Source: Chersky-267 sp963744115 (GTDB lineage Bacteria; Chloroflexota; Limnocylindria; Limnocylindrales; CSP1-4). Taken from it: a DNA stretch of 64,000 nt. Below are positions 36,513-44,402 of this stretch, piece after piece. The stretch spans positions 438,243 to 502,242 of the forward strand of contig CAVUSI010000001.1 of the NCBI GenBank assembly GCA_963744115.1, read 5' to 3'. A model generated the notes under the pieces. The model searched no databases. It had not been told where the DNA came from and saw only the letters and a program-made list of their open reading frames with translations. Every line of letters starts with the position of its first letter. The first letter of the stretch is position 1. The position numbers and the translations under genes were made by a program.

Positions 36513-37355
36513 TCACAGCGGTCGACGCTTGCGCTCGGCCGGGTCGCGGGGGAACCCGGCCGGGGTCGGGTCTCGCTTCGTGGTCACCACCAGGACGTGG
36601 TCGTCCGAGCCGAGGCGGCGGTCCACCGGGACGAGCACCGGCCGCGACCCGCCGAGGAGCGCGATGGCCGATCCCGCCGCGTCCATCTCCGCCCGCGCGT
36701 CGGCCCCCTTCCAGGCGATCAGGACGCCACCTGGCGCGAGCAGCGGGAGCCCGAGCTCGGCGACCTCGGCCAGGTCCCCGACCGCGCGGACCACGACCGC
36801 GGGCCAGCGCTCCCGGTGCCGGCGATCCGCCGCCAGGGCCTCCGAGCGCCCGGCGAACGACTCGACCGAGCCGGCCAGATCGACCGCCGCGATGGCGGTC
36901 TCCAGGAAGCCGACCTTCTTGGCGACGCTGTCGACCAGGAGGGCACGTCGCGCCGGGACGACCGCCGCCAGCGGGAGACCCGGATAGCCGCCGCCGCTCC
37001 CGATGTCGACGAACGCATCGATCCCACGCTGGCGAAGGAGCGCCGTCGCCGCGAGGCTGTCGAGGAGCAGGCGGCGGACGGCGTCGACCGGTTCGCGGAT
37101 CGCCGTCAGGTTGATCGACGTCGTCCAGGCGAGGAGCAGGCGGAGGTGGCCCTCGATCGCCGACCTGGCCCGCGGTGTGATGTCGAGGCCCAGGACAGCG
37201 AGCCCATCGTCGAGCGCCGCCGTCGCCGCGGACGGGAGCTCGGGGACATCCTGGACGCGCAACGGGAGCGGTTCGCGACGGCGCTCCACTTGCCTCCTCG
37301 GTGGTGGGGCGTGGACCGTCGCGAGCCGCTCCCGGCGTCTTCGTCTGCGCGCCAT
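36513..37355 (-). CDS. rsmG: 16S rRNA (guanine527-N7)-methyltransferase
   Basis: SAM-dependent enzyme that methylates G527 of 16S rRNA. Key segments: TTSINLTAIREPVDAVRRLLLDSL and FVDIGSGGGYPGLPLAAVVPA (SAM loop), VDSVAKKVGFLETA, VVVRAVGDLAEVAELGLPLLAPGGVLIAWKG. The 280-residue protein has a basic N-terminal extension of about 40 residues that may be untranslated if a later start is used. In many bacteria rsmG lies near oriC; here DnaA-box-like sequences occur just upstream of its start. Confidence 0.93.
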   Translation of the reverse strand: MARRRRRRERLATVHAPPPRRQVERRREPLPLRVQDVPELPSAATAALDDGLAVLGLDITPRARSAIEGHLRLLLAWTTSINLTAIREPVDAVRRLLLDSLAATALLRQRGIDAFVDIGSGGGYPGLPLAAVVPARRALLVDSVAKKVGFLETAIAAVDLAGSVESFAGRSEALAADRRHRERWPAVVVRAVGDLAEVAELGLPLLAPGGVLIAWKGADARAEMDAAGSAIALLGGSRPVLVPVDRRLGSDDHVLVVTTKRDPTPAGFPRDPAERKRRPL

Positions 37356-37496
37356 GGAGGGCCGGTCGGTCTTCCGCGGCTCATCCGGTTCCGGCTCCGG
37401 TCTCCCGGTGCCCCTCGCGAACCACGTTACCCTGCGGTGCCGCCATGTCGTGCGGATGCCGGACGCTACGGGACCCGCGAGCCGAAGTCAACGCGG

Positions 37497-37537
37497 TTAT
37501 CCACGAACCTCGATCCGCGGTCCACGTTCGTGGATAA
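37497..37537. promoter_or_regulatory. Perfect inverted repeat made of two DnaA-box-like sequences
   Basis: TTATCCACGAAC and GTTCGTGGATAA form a perfect 12-bp inverted repeat around 17 bases. Each arm begins with TTATCCACG, eight of nine matches to the E. coli DnaA box TTATCCACA. A third partial copy (TCCACG at 37521, forming TCCACG-TT-CGTGGA with the right arm) lies in the spacer. It sits between the kinase stop (37548) and rsmG. It lacks a T-run, so a terminator role is less likely. Confidence 0.55.
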
Positions 37538-37547
37538 GTCGACCGGT

Positions 37548-39203
37548 TCAGGCGGGATCGGGTGGGTCCGACCGGGACAGGGCACCGTCGATCGCGCGGA
37601 GCCGGACCGGCCGCGGGGGCGGCTCGGCGGGACCGGGCGACGCCTCGACCGGCTCGGCGTCGTGGGCCGGCGTCTCGAGGACGATCGGCCGGCTGCCCGA
37701 CCGGATGGCGCGGAGCACGGCGGCCTCCTCGAGGAGGAGCTCCTCGTCGGCCAGGGCACGCTCCAGGATCGCCTCGATCGACTCGTGTCCGAGCTGGGTG
37801 GTGCCCGGGAGGACGAGGACGAAGCTCGACCCGGACCCGGGGACCGATGCCACGTCCACGTCGCCGCCCATCGCCCGGGTGAGATCCCGCGCGATCGCCA
37901 GGCCGAGGCCGGTCCCGCCGATCGCGATGTGGGCGTCGAGCCGCTGGAACCGTTCGAAGATCCGGACCCGGTCCTCGGTCGGGATCCCGGGGCCGTCGTC
38001 GCGGATCGCGATCACCGCGACGGCGCCGTCGAACCAGCCGGCAAGCTCCACGTGCCCCCCGTCCGGGCTGAACTTCAAGGCGTTCCCGAGGAGGTTGGTC
38101 AGGACCCGCTGGACCTCCCGCCGGTCGCCGGTCGCCGCGCGCATCCGCGGCGGGAGATCCGACCGAAGGTCGATGCCGCGCTGGAGCGCCAGCGGCGCGA
38201 CGGCGGTCAGGACGCGCCCACCGACCTCGGCGACCGAGAACGGCCGCAGATCGAGGCGGAGGTTCCCCGAGTCGAGTCGCGAGATGTCGAGCAGGTCGCC
38301 GACCAGGTCGCCCATCGAGTCGACGATCGATCGGCTGCGCTCCATGAAGTCCCGCTCGGTCGCCCGGTCGTCGACGCGACCCTCCAGGACGAGGTCCAGG
38401 TAGCCGCTCAGACCGGTCAGCGGCGTCCGCAGGTCGTGGGCGACCGTCGAGACGAATCGCTCACGTTCCGCCTCGCGCGAGCGCAGGCTCTCGAGCTCCG
38501 CGGCCGCTGCGAGCTGCCCGGTCACCAGGGCGAGGACGACCGCCGCGTGACGGGCCAGCGTCGGTGGGAGCCGGTCGGCCAGGCCGAGCACGCCGTCGTC
38601 GTCCGCCATCTCGAAGCCGAGGACGACGTGACCGGTGCTCGGGATCTCGATCGAGGCGAAGGGCGTTCCGGCCGGCGCGGGATCATCGGGGTCGGCCGCC
38701 GCGCCTGGGTCGGCGGCCGCGCCGCCCGGTCGGAACCGGACCAGCTCCGCGCCGGTCCGACCGGACTCGTCCGAGCCGGGCCCACGGTCGGCCGTCCGGG
38801 CGAAGGTGATGGGGGCGCGGCCGGAGGCGGCCCGTTCGGCCCGACTGCGCGGCGCCGCGGCATCGAGCCAGGCCGCGAGGCGCTGGGCATCGATCTCGTC
38901 CTCGTCGGGCGCGACCGACACCGCGACCCGTCGTTCCGGGACGCTCGACAGGACCGCGGCCCGGCGGGCGCCCACGGTACGGGCAAGCAGCTCGAGGAGG
39001 CTGGCGAGGTGCGCCTCGGCCGACGTCTCGGAGACGAGGACGTCGAGGGCGCGGGCGAGCAGGGCCGCCTCGTCGTGAGCGGACCGGTCGAGTCGGCGCC
39101 GGGATCCCTGCCGCCGTTCGACGTACGGGCCCGGCGGTCCGACGGTCGGTGCCCGCGTCGGGACGCGGACGAGTGGCGGGTAACGATCGGCCATCGGGCG
39201 CAT
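37548..39203 (-). CDS. Sensor histidine kinase, soluble, with GAF-like sensor domain
   Basis: Translation probably begins at ATG 39203 (551 residues; ATG 39194 is an alternative). N-terminal half (about 40-230) resembles a GAF sensor and has no membrane segment, so the kinase is cytosolic. Kinase core: H-box FVSTVAHDLRTPLTGLSGYL, N-box LTNLLGNALKFSPDGG, G1 IRDDGPGIP, F-box IFERFQRL, G2 GGTGLGLAIARDL. A 90-residue tail rich in Glu, Leu and Pro follows. No response regulator is adjacent, so it is an orphan here. Confidence 0.9.
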   Translation of the reverse strand: MRPMADRYPPLVRVPTRAPTVGPPGPYVERRQGSRRRLDRSAHDEAALLARALDVLVSETSAEAHLASLLELLARTVGARRAAVLSSVPERRVAVSVAPDEDEIDAQRLAAWLDAAAPRSRAERAASGRAPITFARTADRGPGSDESGRTGAELVRFRPGGAAADPGAAADPDDPAPAGTPFASIEIPSTGHVVLGFEMADDDGVLGLADRLPPTLARHAAVVLALVTGQLAAAAELESLRSREAERERFVSTVAHDLRTPLTGLSGYLDLVLEGRVDDRATERDFMERSRSIVDSMGDLVGDLLDISRLDSGNLRLDLRPFSVAEVGGRVLTAVAPLALQRGIDLRSDLPPRMRAATGDRREVQRVLTNLLGNALKFSPDGGHVELAGWFDGAVAVIAIRDDGPGIPTEDRVRIFERFQRLDAHIAIGGTGLGLAIARDLTRAMGGDVDVASVPGSGSSFVLVLPGTTQLGHESIEAILERALADEELLLEEAAVLRAIRSGSRPIVLETPAHDAEPVEASPGPAEPPPRPVRLRAIDGALSRSDPPDPA

Positions 39204-39276
39204 CCTCGTCCCGGGTGGTGCATCCGGGAAATCCCCCGTCTGGCGCATCGAACCGCCGGAAGTACCGCGTGCGGGG

Positions 39277-39636
39277 CTAGGCGCCTCGCGGCGGGCGGAC
39301 CGGCCGCCCGATCGTCCGTCGAACGACGTCCATGACCTCGTCGACGTAGGCGTCCAATTCGCCGCGCTCGGCCGCGGTCCGGACGCAGCCCCGGACATGG
39401 TCCTCGAGGATGAGGATGGACACCGCGTCGACGGCTGCCCGGAGCGCGGCGGTCTGCTGGAGGATGTCCACGCAGTACTCGTCACGCTCGATCATCCGGG
39501 CGATCCCGCGGACCTGACCCTCGATCCGGCTGAGCCGACGCACGAGGGTCCCCTTGTCCTTGGAGTAGCTGTGCCGGAAGTCGGGTGGAGTGGCGGCCGG
39601 CTGGGCCGGGCGGGTCGGACGCGCGGTCGATGCCAT
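39277..39636 (-). CDS. csoR: CsoR-family metal-sensing transcriptional repressor
   Basis: A 119-residue all-helical repressor. The fingerprint Cys-His-Cys is complete: EYCVDILQQ (first Cys) and LEDHVRGCV (His and second Cys), as in copper-sensing CsoR rather than FrmR or RcnR. Core RRLSRIEGQVRGIARMIE matches the family. N-terminal 25 residues are Ala/Pro/Thr-rich. A G-tract operator lies 50 bases upstream, indicating autoregulation. No copper exporter (copA) or chaperone (copZ) is in the window. Confidence 0.92.
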   Translation of the reverse strand: MASTARPTRPAQPAATPPDFRHSYSKDKGTLVRRLSRIEGQVRGIARMIERDEYCVDILQQTAALRAAVDAVSILILEDHVRGCVRTAAERGELDAYVDEVMDVVRRTIGRPVRPPRGA

Positions 39637-39684
39637 GGTCTCGATCTCGATGTACGGGGCGGCGCTTGCCCATCGGCTGCCATC

Positions 39685-39701
39685 ATACTCCCCTCCAGTA
39701 T
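39685..39701 (-). promoter_or_regulatory. CsoR-type operator
   Basis: ATACT-CCCCTCC-AGTAT is an inverted repeat with a central C/G tract, the architecture of CsoR/RcnR operators. It lies about 50 bases upstream of csoR and is probably its own operator. Confidence 0.55.
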
Positions 39702-39848
39702 CCGCGGTTCGACCGAGGGTATCGACGAAGGGGCGTCCGGCGGACCCGACCCGCGCAGCCCGGACCGCTCTCGCACCGGTCGGCTAGACTGCGCTTCGAT
39801 GGGTTCCCGCGATCCTCTGCCTGCGCGACCGGCCGCCGGGACGGCCGC

Positions 39849-40490
39849 GTGAGCGACCCGCGGTCGGTGGCCGCCGACGCGGGTGCATCCGCGACCGTCG
39901 ACACCCAGGACGCAGCCGATCCGTCGCCTGCGTTCGCTCACGCCAGCGAGGCGGAGCTGTCCAGGATCCTGGACTTCTACGCGGTGCGCTGGGAGTACGA
40001 ACCGCGCGTCTTCCCGATCCTCTGGAACACCGAGGGCGAGGTCCTCGAGAGCTTCGCCCCGGACTTCTACCTGCCGGATCTGGACCTGTACGTCGAGCTG
40101 ACCACCCTTCGCCAGAAGCTCGTGCGCAAGAAGAACCGTAAGCTCCGTCGCCTCCGCGAGCTCTACCCGGATGTCAACATCAAGCTGTTCTACGCGCGCG
40201 ACTTCCGGGCCCTGATGCTCAAGTACGGGCGCCTGACGCTGGCCGAGGAGCTCACGGGGACGTCCGGTCAGGTCACGCCCGAGCGCACCTACGACGACCT
40301 CCTGGCCGGGCCGTTCGGTCCGCTCGGTCGCGCCACCGGCGCTGCCGCCACGCCCGAGGCCGAGACGGTGGCCGAAGCTGAGACCATCGTCCACGATCCG
40401 CCGACGGTCGCGCCGCGTCGTCGTCGCCGGCGTCACGGCCGGTCCGCCGCGCGATCCGAGTCCGCCGGGTCACCGGTCGCCGAACCGTGA
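39849..40490 (+). CDS. Putative PD-(D/E)XK-fold nuclease-like protein with basic tail
   Basis: No close family recognised. Starting at GTG 39849 the protein has 213 residues. The core (about 35-130) reads ILDFYAVRWEYEPRVF, then APDFYLPDLDLYVELTT, then KNRKLRRLRELYPDVNIKLFY. The order Glu, Asp-Phe, Glu-x-Thr and a following basic helix resembles restriction-endonuclease-like (Vsr/DUF559) folds, though the catalytic Lys is replaced (ELT). A polar tail with RRRRRRHGRSAAR follows. A 17-codon ATG frame (39799-39852), eight bases after TAGACT, ends in a GTGA overlap with this start, so a leader peptide could couple translation. It overlaps hpt by four bases. Confidence 0.65.
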   Translation: MSDPRSVAADAGASATVDTQDAADPSPAFAHASEAELSRILDFYAVRWEYEPRVFPILWNTEGEVLESFAPDFYLPDLDLYVELTTLRQKLVRKKNRKLRRLRELYPDVNIKLFYARDFRALMLKYGRLTLAEELTGTSGQVTPERTYDDLLAGPFGPLGRATGAAATPEAETVAEAETIVHDPPTVAPRRRRRRHGRSAARSESAGSPVAEP

Positions 40491-41053
40491 GCGCCCAGGT
40501 CGACCTGAAGGCCGACGTCGCCGAGATCCTCGTCTCGGAGGAGGCGATCCAGGAGCGCGTCCGCGAGCTCGGGCAGCGCATCAGCGACGACTATCGGGGT
40601 CGGAACCTGACCCTGGTCAGCGTGCTCAAGGGCTCGCTCCCGTTCATGGCCGACCTGATGCGCGCGATCGACGTCCCGGTCCGGATCGACCTCATGGAGG
40701 TCTCCTCGTACGGTGGCACCGCGACGGAGTCGTCCGGTCTCGTCCGGATCCTGAAGGACCTGTCGGCGAGCATCGCCGACGAGGACGTGCTCCTGGTCGA
40801 GGACATCATCGACACCGGGCTCACGCTCAACTACCTGATCCGCTACCTGCGCGGCAAGAACCCGGCCTCGCTCCGGATCTGCACCCTGCTCGACAAGCCC
40901 GCCCGCCGCCTGGTCGACATCCCGGTCGACTACACCGGCTTCACGATCGAAGACCGCTTCGTCGTCGGCTACGGCCTCGACTACGGCGAGCTGTACCGCA
41001 ACCTGCGCTTCGTGGGCGTCCTGCGCCCCGAGGTCTACTCCGGCGGGGGCTGA
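40487..41053 (+). CDS. hpt: Hypoxanthine phosphoribosyltransferase
   Basis: Salvages hypoxanthine and guanine with PRPP. The 188-residue enzyme has the PRPP loop VLLVEDIIDTGLTLNYLIRYL, the flexible-loop segment DLMEVSSYGGTATESSG and the end signature DRFVVGYGLDYGELYRNLRFVGVL. GTG start overlaps the preceding stop (GTGA). In most bacteria hpt is linked to tilS and ftsH; that link is absent here. Confidence 0.96.
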   Translation: MSAQVDLKADVAEILVSEEAIQERVRELGQRISDDYRGRNLTLVSVLKGSLPFMADLMRAIDVPVRIDLMEVSSYGGTATESSGLVRILKDLSASIADEDVLLVEDIIDTGLTLNYLIRYLRGKNPASLRICTLLDKPARRLVDIPVDYTGFTIEDRFVVGYGLDYGELYRNLRFVGVLRPEVYSGGG

Positions 41054-41061
41054 GCCAGATC

Positions 41062-41484
41062 GTGCATCGTCGTCCGCTCGGGCGGGGCCGCCTGCTCGCC
41101 ACCATCGGCTCCCTGGTCGTGCTCGTCGGCTGTGTCCTGCCCTGGTTCGCCGCGACGGGCGGCGACACCGGCCTGACCCCGATCACGACGAATGCCTTCT
41201 CCGACAAGGGCATCGTCGTGTTCATCTGCGCGCTGCTCGTGCTCGCGCTCGTCAGCCTGCCGTACGCCGCGGGTGACAAGCCGCTCGCGATCGACCGGGC
41301 GCTGTCGTACGTGATCGTCGTGACCGTCGCCATCGGCGCGTACCTGTGGCGGACGATCGAGTTCATCCTGGTCGACCCGGCCGGCCTCCGCCCCGACCTC
41401 GCCCCGGGGATCTGGATCGTCGGTGTCGGCCTGATCATCCTGGCCAGGGCGACCTACGAGATCTCGACCGAGCGGCGCTTCTAG
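41062..41484 (+). CDS. Four-helix membrane protein of unknown function
   Basis: A 140-residue protein with four hydrophobic helices (about 10-28, 48-68, 78-98, 112-130) and a conserved-looking first loop LPWFAATGGDTGLTPITTNAF. Small actinobacterial and Chloroflexota membrane proteins share this layout with a W-F motif after helix 1, but I cannot name a family. GTG 41062 is eight bases after hpt. The gene ends before a strong palindrome. Confidence 0.72.
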   Translation: MHRRPLGRGRLLATIGSLVVLVGCVLPWFAATGGDTGLTPITTNAFSDKGIVVFICALLVLALVSLPYAAGDKPLAIDRALSYVIVVTVAIGAYLWRTIEFILVDPAGLRPDLAPGIWIVGVGLIILARATYEISTERRF

Positions 41485-41499
41485 GCGTCGGTCGGCCTC

Positions 41500-41521
41500 G
41501 CCGGCGGTCCGGACCGCCGGC
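41500..41521. terminator. Bidirectional terminator palindrome
   Basis: GCCGGCGGTCC-GGACCGCCGGC is a perfect 22-base palindrome placed between convergent genes ending at 41484 (plus) and 41536 (minus). Confidence 0.6.
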
Positions 41522-41535
41522 TCCGCCCGCCCCGC

Positions 41536-42420
41536 TCAGACCTTGTTGAGCAGGCGTGACAGGAACCGCGCCGTCCGCGGGTCCTGCGGCTTGTCGATGA
41601 CCTGGTCGGGCGGGCCGACCTCGACGAAGACCCCTTCCTCGATGAAGTAGACCCGGTCGGCGGCCTCCCGGGCGAACGCCATCTCGTGGGTGACCACGAT
41701 CATCGTCGAGCCCTCGTGGGCCAGCTCGGCCATGACCTTGAGCACCTCGCCGACGAGGGTCGGGTCGAGGGCCGAGGTCGGCTCGTCGAACAGGAGCACC
41801 TTCGGCTCCATCGTCAGCGCCCGGGCGATCGCGACGCGCTGCTTCTGGCCGCCCGACAGTCGGGCGGGGTACTCGTCGCGCTTCTCGCGCAGGCCGACCT
41901 TGTCGAGGAACTTCTCGGCCGTTGCGATCGCCTGGTCGCGTGGGACGCCCTTGGTCTTGACCGGTCCCTCGATCAGGTTGTCGATCACGTTCATGTGGGG
42001 GAAGAGGTTGAACTCCTGGAAGACCATCTGCGCGCTGGTCCGGATGGTCCGGATCTTCTCGCGGTCGGCCGACGAGCGGTGGTGGAGCGGGTTCGCCTGG
42101 ACCTCGACGCCGTCGACCATGATCGAGCCGATGGTCGGTTCCTCGAGGAAGTTGATGCAGCGCAGGAGGGTGCTCTTGCCCGACCCGGAGCGACCGATCA
42201 GACAGATCGTCTCGCGGGGGAAGACCTCGAGCGTGCACCCCTTGAGGACGTGGTTGTGGCCGTAGTACTTCTCCAGGTTCGTGACCGACACGATCTTCGT
42301 CGCTCCGGGCGGGGTGAGCGCGCCGGGCATCGCGAACGGGTCGGTGGGCGTCGGGCCGCCGGGCATCCCGCCCGGTGGGGGGATGTCGACGATGGTGGCG
42401 TCGTTCATGGACTCGTTCAT
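41536..42420 (-). CDS. Polar amino acid ABC transporter, ATP-binding protein
   Basis: A 294-residue GlnQ/HisP-type ATPase. Walker A GRSGSGKSTLLRCINFLEEP, Q-loop AQMVFQEFNLFPHMNV, signature LSGGQKQRVAIARAL, Walker B VLLFDEPTSALDP, H-loop VTHEMAFA. A 40-residue Gly/Pro-rich leader (PPPGGMPGGPTPTDPF) precedes the domain, longer than normal. ATG 42420 overlaps the permease stop by four bases. Works with the permease and lipoprotein encoded upstream. Confidence 0.95.
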   Translation of the reverse strand: MNESMNDATIVDIPPPGGMPGGPTPTDPFAMPGALTPPGATKIVSVTNLEKYYGHNHVLKGCTLEVFPRETICLIGRSGSGKSTLLRCINFLEEPTIGSIMVDGVEVQANPLHHRSSADREKIRTIRTSAQMVFQEFNLFPHMNVIDNLIEGPVKTKGVPRDQAIATAEKFLDKVGLREKRDEYPARLSGGQKQRVAIARALTMEPKVLLFDEPTSALDPTLVGEVLKVMAELAHEGSTMIVVTHEMAFAREAADRVYFIEEGVFVEVGPPDQVIDKPQDPRTARFLSRLLNKV

Positions 42421-43235
42421 CGGTTGCGATCCCCGGCGGACATCCGCTTCTCGAGACGGGCCTGGAACACGGACAGGATCATCGTCAGGCCCCAGTACAT
42501 CAGGGCGGCGACGATGATCGTCTGGAAGGCCTGGCCCGTCGGCCGACCGGCGGTCTGGGCACGCCACAGCAGCTCCTGGACACCGACGACGTAGACGAGT
42601 GCGGAGTCCTTGGTCATCGCGATGAAGTCGTTCCCGACCGCCGGGATGACGATCCGGATCGCCTGCGGGAGGATCACCCGGCGCATGACTTCGCGCTCTG
42701 GCAGGCCGAGTGCCCGGGCCGCCTCGACCTGGCCACCGGGCACGGCCTGGATGCCGGCCCGGAAGACCTCCGTCAGGTAGGCCCCGTAGTTGAACGCCAG
42801 GGCGATGATCCCGGTCGGCAGCGGGTCGATCACGATCCCGGCCGAGGGCAGGGCCAGGAAGATGAACAGGATCTGGACGATCAGCGGCGTGCCGCGGACC
42901 ACCGACACGTAGAGCGATGCCAGCCCATTGAAGAACGGGTTCGCCGAGAGGCGCCCGAGGGCACCGAAGACCGCCAGGATGACGGCGAAGAAGATCGATA
43001 CGACCGAGATGAACAGGGTGACCCAGACGCCGCCGATGATGAACGGCAGCCACTCCTGGAGGAACCCGACGTTGATCCCGACGGTCGCGAGCAGGAAGCC
43101 GCCGACCAGGCCGAGGACGACGAGCCAGGTCAGCAGGAACAAGGTCCGGAACCTTCTCCGGTGACCTCGGTCCGCGGCTTCGATCTCGAGGACGATCGGC
43201 GGGACGACCTCGCCGGCGGTTGCCTGGGCGGTCAT
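42417..43235 (-). CDS. Polar amino acid ABC transporter, permease
   Basis: A 272-residue HisMQ-type permease with five to six helices. The EAA loop is clear: QVEAARALGLPEREVMRRVILPQAIRIVIPAVGN. The N-terminal portion SVVRGTPLIVQILFIFLALP is also typical. GGAGGA ribosome site directly before the ATG. Second gene of the operon; only one permease is present, so it probably acts as a homodimer. Confidence 0.95.
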   Translation of the reverse strand: MTAQATAGEVVPPIVLEIEAADRGHRRRFRTLFLLTWLVVLGLVGGFLLATVGINVGFLQEWLPFIIGGVWVTLFISVVSIFFAVILAVFGALGRLSANPFFNGLASLYVSVVRGTPLIVQILFIFLALPSAGIVIDPLPTGIIALAFNYGAYLTEVFRAGIQAVPGGQVEAARALGLPEREVMRRVILPQAIRIVIPAVGNDFIAMTKDSALVYVVGVQELLWRAQTAGRPTGQAFQTIIVAALMYWGLTMILSVFQARLEKRMSAGDRNR

Positions 43236-43255
43236 GACTCCTCCCTCGAAACGGG

Positions 43256-43283
43256 CCAGGGGCGCCCGGTCGGGCGCCCCTGG
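43256..43283 (-). promoter_or_regulatory. Strong intercistronic hairpin between binding protein and permease genes
   Basis: CCAGGGGCGCCCG-GT-CGGGCGCCCCTGG is a perfect 13-base stem directly after the binding-protein stop region. It probably protects the upstream message and partly terminates, so the binding protein is made in excess. Confidence 0.6.
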
Positions 43284-43319
43284 ATCCTCAGGAACCCTGG
43301 TCAGTGACTCCGGCCGGCT

Positions 43320-44255
43320 CTATGGCGCCGGTGGGGTCGTCAGGTCGGCCTTGAACCACTTGTTGGACAAGGCACTCAACGTCCCATCCGCGTGCATGTC
43401 GTTGACGATCTTGGATACGGCGGCGACGAAGTCCGTGTCGGTCGGGCCGCTCTTGTCGACCGCGACAGCGAGCTGCTCGGTGAAGACCGGCGCGCCGACC
43501 TTGACGATCGGGGTCTTGTTGGCGATCGCCGCGTCGACGGTCGTGCTCGAGGTGAGGAAGCCCTCGGCCTCCTTGCGTCCGGCGGCGATCGCCTGGGCGC
43601 ACTCCTGGTCGGTCGGCAGGGTCTCGATCTTGACCCCGGCCGGCGGCGTCGCCACCGGGCCGAGCGACACGCTGGTCAGCTTGCCGGCGAGCCAGTCCGC
43701 GTAGGTCGTCGCGGTCCCGACGCACACGGTCTTGCCCGCAAGCCCGTCGAGCGAGGTGATCCCGGACGCCGTGGTGGCGGTCATCTGGGCCGGGGTGTAG
43801 TAGTAGGCGGGGCTGAAGTCGAGGAACTTCTGGCGGTCGGTGGTGATGGTCATCGAGCCGACGCTGGCATCCCAGCGGCCACCCCACGAGCCGGCCGTGA
43901 TCGTGTCCCAGCCGGGCGTCTGGAACTCGGTCTTGACGCCGAGTCGCTTGGCGATCTCATTGGCGACGTCGATGTCGAATCCCTCGAACGTCCCGTCGGG
44001 CTTGAGGAACGACTGGGGAGCGTAGTTCGGGTCGGTCGACACCTTGAGCACGCCCGCCTTGAGAACCTTCTCGAGCAGCCCGCCGGCGATCGGCGCAGCC
44101 GATGCCGGCGCCGAGGACGCTCCGCCGGACGGCGCGGCCGCACTCGGCCCGGCCGCGCTCGGCTGCGTCGTGGGTGCCGAACTGGCACCGGCGCTGGTGC
44201 AGGCCGCGGTGACCACCGCGAAGACCGCAAGCAGCGAGATCCCTCGCTTGAACAT
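43320..44255 (-). CDS. Polar amino acid ABC transporter, substrate-binding lipoprotein
   Basis: A 311-residue SBP_bac_3 protein. Signal peptide with lipobox VTAACTS (Cys at 22), an Ala/Ser/Pro-rich linker (23-60), then the two-lobed binding domain: KVLKAGVLKVSTDPNYAPQSF, GFDIDVANEIAKRLGV, and MTITTDRQKFLDFSPAYYY. AGGAGG lies upstream of ATG 44255. The ligand is probably a polar amino acid; specificity cannot be read. Confidence 0.94.
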   Translation of the reverse strand: MFKRGISLLAVFAVVTAACTSAGASSAPTTQPSAAGPSAAAPSGGASSAPASAAPIAGGLLEKVLKAGVLKVSTDPNYAPQSFLKPDGTFEGFDIDVANEIAKRLGVKTEFQTPGWDTITAGSWGGRWDASVGSMTITTDRQKFLDFSPAYYYTPAQMTATTASGITSLDGLAGKTVCVGTATTYADWLAGKLTSVSLGPVATPPAGVKIETLPTDQECAQAIAAGRKEAEGFLTSSTTVDAAIANKTPIVKVGAPVFTEQLAVAVDKSGPTDTDFVAAVSKIVNDMHADGTLSALSNKWFKADLTTPPAP

Positions 44256-44402
44256 CTCTGACCTCCTCCTAGGTCCGCGGGCGGTGGGACGGCATGTCCG
44301 CGAACCGGGCGCACAGTCTACGACGCATGGGGGTCCGGTGACGACCTCGGTCCGAGGGCCGGCTGGGTCGGCGGTCGCGCGTCACGGGACGGGTCGGTCC
44401 GC

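Noticed and set aside
37356..37547. Chromosome origin oriC
   Set aside because: Only two to three DnaA-like boxes, no AT-rich unwinding region and no dnaA, dnaN or par genes in the window.
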